Positions 61,833 to 64,000 of a stretch of 64,000 nucleotides of DNA are shown here, piece by piece. The stretch spans positions 1-64,000 of the forward strand of contig NZ_NESC01000008.1 of the NCBI RefSeq assembly GCF_003063575.1, in the 5' to 3' direction. The notes beneath the pieces were generated by a model, which made no database searches, was not told where the DNA came from, and was given only the letters and a program-made list of their open reading frames with translations. Numbering within the stretch: the first letter of the stretch is position 1; every line of letters starts with the position of its first letter. Position numbers and translations under genes: made by a program. The stretch comes from Limnohabitans sp. Jir72. GTDB taxonomy: Bacteria; Pseudomonadota; Gammaproteobacteria; Burkholderiales; Burkholderiaceae_C.

Positions 61833-62609
61833 TCAGGTCAGGGCTGCCAACTCCACTTCGTCAAACCCCGCCAGACGCCGGGCGGGCATGTTGAAGGGGG
61901 GACGCAGTTTGGGGGCGTCGTGTTGAGCGATCAGCTCGGCATAGGTGCGCACCGGGTCCAAGCCCCGTTGCGCGCACAGGTAGCGGTACCAGCGGTTGCC
62001 AGCGGCCACATGACCGATTTCTTCTTCTAAGATGATGTCCAGGATCTGGCCGGCAGCATGGTCACCAACGCTCACCAATTTGTTTTTAACGCCAGGAGAC
62101 GCGTCCAGCCCGCGTGCTTCCATGGTGCGCGGCACGATGCCGATGCGGGCCAACAGATCACCCTGGGTGCGTTCGGCCATGTCCCACAGCGAGTTGTGGG
62201 CCGGGAAATCGCCGTAGTCGAAGCCCATGCTCACCAGATGGTTGCGCAGCAAGGTGAAGTGCTTGGCTTCTTCTTGGGCAATGCGCACCCAGTCGGTGTA
62301 GAACGCATCGGGCATGCCCGAAAAACGCCACACCACGTCCAGCGCCAGGTCGATGGCGTTGAGCTCGATGTGGGTGATCGAGTGCAGCAAGATGGCGCGG
62401 CCCTCTGGCGTGGTGAGCGACTTGGCCTTGATGTGCGTGTGCGGCAGCAGCGCGGGTTTAGCGGGTCTGCCAGGCAGGGGGCAGGGCGCTTGCAGCTGCT
62501 CCTGGGCCCGCACGGGCGCGTGCAAGTCCAGCGCCAAGGTGGCTTGGGCTTTCAAAACGGGGTCGGCTTCAGCCCAAGGCCCCAGGGCGGCGGTACGCAA
62601 AGAAGACAT
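61833..62609 (-). CDS. DUF455 ferritin-like protein
   Basis: ATG at 62607-62609 ([10 protein letters not shown]) gives 258 residues; TTG further upstream is less likely. [20 protein letters not shown] and [10 protein letters not shown] provide the Glu and His residues of a ferritin-like four-helix di-iron site. The family resembles MiaE-type hydroxylases, but the function is not established. The stop lies 8 bp from the convergent ahpF stop. Confidence 0.88.
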   Translation of the reverse strand: MSSLRTAALGPWAEADPVLKAQATLALDLHAPVRAQEQLQAPCPLPGRPAKPALLPHTHIKAKSLTTPEGRAILLHSITHIELNAIDLALDVVWRFSGMPDAFYTDWVRIAQEEAKHFTLLRNHLVSMGFDYGDFPAHNSLWDMAERTQGDLLARIGIVPRTMEARGLDASPGVKNKLVSVGDHAAGQILDIILEEEIGHVAAGNRWYRYLCAQRGLDPVRTYAELIAQHDAPKLRPPFNMPARRLAGFDEVELAALT

Positions 62610-62762
62610 GCTTGGCAACAACAGAGCAGCAAAATGGATGAGCCGTCAGAAAGCCCGATGCACAGGGGAAATGACGGCCACAGGTTCAAGACCAGCCTTG
62701 AGCCTCCCTACAATTGTAGGTTTCGCCGATCAGGCAAGCCGATATTCCCCGAGGAGACAGAC

Positions 62763-63287
62763 ATGGCCATTTACCAACTCGATGCACACACCCCTGAAGT
62801 GGCCGATTCCGCCTGGGTCGCCGACTCTGCGCAGGTCATGGGCGCGGTCAAGATCGCCAAAGACGCCAGCGTTTGGTTTGGGGTCACTGTGCGCGGCGAC
62901 ACCGAAACCATCACCATCGGTGAGGGCAGCAACATCCAGGACGGCAGCGTGATGCACGCCGACCACGGCAAGCCCATTGTTGTGGGCAAACATGTGACGG
63001 TGGGCCACATGGTCATGCTGCACGGCTGCACCATTGGCGACGAATCGTTGATCGGCATCGGCGCCGTGGTGCTCAATGGTGCCAAGATCGGCAAGAACTG
63101 CCTGGTGGGCGCAGGTTCCTTGGTGACCGAGGGCAAAGAGTTTCCCGATGGTTCCATGATCATGGGCTCGCCTGCCAAGGTGGTGCGCGAATTGAGCCCT
63201 GAACAGATTGAAGGCTTGCGCCAAAGCGCTCGCCATTACGTTGAAAATGCGCAGCGCTTCAAGGCCGGTTTGAAGAAAATCGGCTGA
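62763..63287 (+). CDS. Gamma-class carbonic anhydrase-like protein (YrdA/PaaY family)
   Basis: 174 residues built from left-handed beta-helix hexapeptide repeats. Metal-ligand histidines are seen in [22 protein letters not shown] near 60-90. The [18 protein letters not shown] turn is typical of this family. Members may be zinc or iron carbonic anhydrases or CoA-thioester-related proteins. GAGGAGACAG precedes the ATG. Confidence 0.9.
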   Translation: MAIYQLDAHTPEVADSAWVADSAQVMGAVKIAKDASVWFGVTVRGDTETITIGEGSNIQDGSVMHADHGKPIVVGKHVTVGHMVMLHGCTIGDESLIGIGAVVLNGAKIGKNCLVGAGSLVTEGKEFPDGSMIMGSPAKVVRELSPEQIEGLRQSARHYVENAQRFKAGLKKIG

Positions 63288-63339
63288 AATTTTTGAACTC
63301 CATCTTTTGAGGATTGGCCGACAGGCCGGTGAATTGACT

Positions 63340-64000
63340 TTGTCCGAACTCCATAAATTCATTTTTGAAGGCCTGCCGGTGCGTGGCATGCTCGTGCGCT
63401 TGACCGATGCCTGGCAAGACATCCTGGCCCGCCGCGCTGCCAACTCAGAAACCGGTGCCTACCCCGCACCCGTGCGCCAGTTGCTGGGCGAGATGGCTGC
63501 TGCGGGTGTGCTGATGCAGGGCAACATCAAGTTCAACGGGGCCTTGGTCTTGCAGATTTTTGGTGACGGACCAGTCAAGTTGGGCGTGGTTGAAGTGCAG
63601 CCCGATTTCAGCTTGCGGGCCACCTGCACACAGGTGGGCGATGTGGCCGAAGACGCCACCTTGAGCCAGATGGTCAACGTGAACAACCAGGGGCGCTGCG
63701 CCATCACGCTGGACCCACAAGACCGTTTGCCCGGCCAGCAGCCATACCAAGGGGTGGTTCCCTTGTTCGGCGATCAGGGGGAAAAACTGGAGAACATCAG
63801 CGAAGTGCTGGAGCACTACATGCTGCAATCCGAGCAGCTGGACACCGTGCTGGTGCTGGCAGCCGACGACAAGGTCGCCGCAGGCTTGTTGATCCAGCGC
63901 CTGCCGATCGAGGGCCAGGGCAATCTGGCGGGCCGAGCCGACTCGGTGGAGCGCGAAGCGGCGCTGGGTCAAAGCGAGGACTTCAGCCGCATTGCCATCC
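63340..64000 (+). CDS. hslO: 33-kDa redox chaperone Hsp33, cut by the window end
   Basis: The first 220 residues of Hsp33, open at the edge. TTG at 63340 (reads SELHKFIFEGLPVRG after the initiator) or TTG at 63334 is the likely start; no strong ribosome site is seen. Core blocks are QLLGEMAAAGVLMQGNIKF, LSQMVNVNNQGRCAITLDP and the linker. The redox-active zinc Cys motif lies beyond the window. Hsp33 holds unfolding proteins during oxidative heat stress. Confidence 0.88.
   Translation, partial: MSELHKFIFEGLPVRGMLVRLTDAWQDILARRAANSETGAYPAPVRQLLGEMAAAGVLMQGNIKFNGALVLQIFGDGPVKLGVVEVQPDFSLRATCTQVGDVAEDATLSQMVNVNNQGRCAITLDPQDRLPGQQPYQGVVPLFGDQGEKLENISEVLEHYMLQSEQLDTVLVLAADDKVAAGLLIQRLPIEGQGNLAGRADSVEREAALGQSEDFSRIAI

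Noticed and set aside
1..64000. CRISPR arrays, prophage modules, replication origin
   Set aside because: No regularly spaced repeats, phage structural or integrase genes, or DnaA-box clusters were seen.

Overview
The window looks like chromosomal DNA of a betaproteobacterium in Burkholderiales, most likely Comamonadaceae of the Limnohabitans/Curvibacter/Polaromonas type. This is inferred from family-level gene content and order (cysS-alkA-accA-tilS-lysC-tRNA-Ser; tRNA-Leu-tig-clpP-clpX-lon-tRNA-Gly-tRNA-Cys), high GC outside one island, and frequent GTG/TTG starts and ATGA overlaps. No search was run. Most of the window is housekeeping, with one lower-GC accessory island and several smaller oddities.

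Layout. 1-171: right end of an IS3-family (IS150-like) element. 204-2722 (minus): lpxH, two cyclophilins, a TPR protein. 2951-8509: cysS, alkA, accA, tilS, lysC, tRNA-Ser(GCU) and a strong terminator. 8757-14561: accessory island with an OmpA-domain protein, an 838-aa repetitive protein that looks like a type I secreted adhesin, two small four-cysteine paralogs (one with HELRH, the other with HLLVH), a solute-binding-fold protein and a convergent FixJ/LuxR response regulator. 14853-20649: branched-chain amino acid/urea-type ABC importer plus an alpha/beta hydrolase. 20723-25027: Fe(III)-type ABC importer. 25160-28306: two HAD phosphatases, hemH, a GST. 28349-30563 (minus): HigBA-like toxin-antitoxin pair, a lipoprotein with HEWSH, and a DUF2975/XRE pair. 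30676-32619 (minus): two squalene-synthase-family enzymes. 32698-37019: RND efflux pair behind a sigma70 promoter that abuts a TetR-like operator.

37171-43265: tRNA-Leu(UAG), tig, clpP, clpX and lon, with a sigma32-like promoter before lon. 43363-46134: duplicated tRNA-Gly(GCC)-tRNA-Cys(GCA) pairs around a decaying cassette (truncated lysR, intact CaiB/BaiF CoA-transferase, broken HMG-CoA-lyase-type gene). 46197-49431: cupin, small basic protein, MAPEG protein, tRNA-Leu(UAA), an unrecognised acidic protein and a UMF1-type MFS transporter. 49432-52528 (minus): murI, class I fumarase, YqhA-like membrane protein. 52709-58759: acs, ggt, a SDR dehydrogenase behind a perfect palindrome, and cfa. 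58774-64000: a 42-aa DUF3149-type protein, DUF423 protein, ahpC-ahpF, DUF455 protein, gamma-carbonic anhydrase and the start of hslO, cut by the window edge.

The best candidate for an undescribed system is the 8757-14561 island: a predicted five-gene operon that could build, process and sense a surface adhesin. The metalloprotease-like small protein beside a paralog lacking the glutamate is its most distinctive feature. No type I secretion genes, histidine kinase, CRISPR array, prophage or replication origin was seen.
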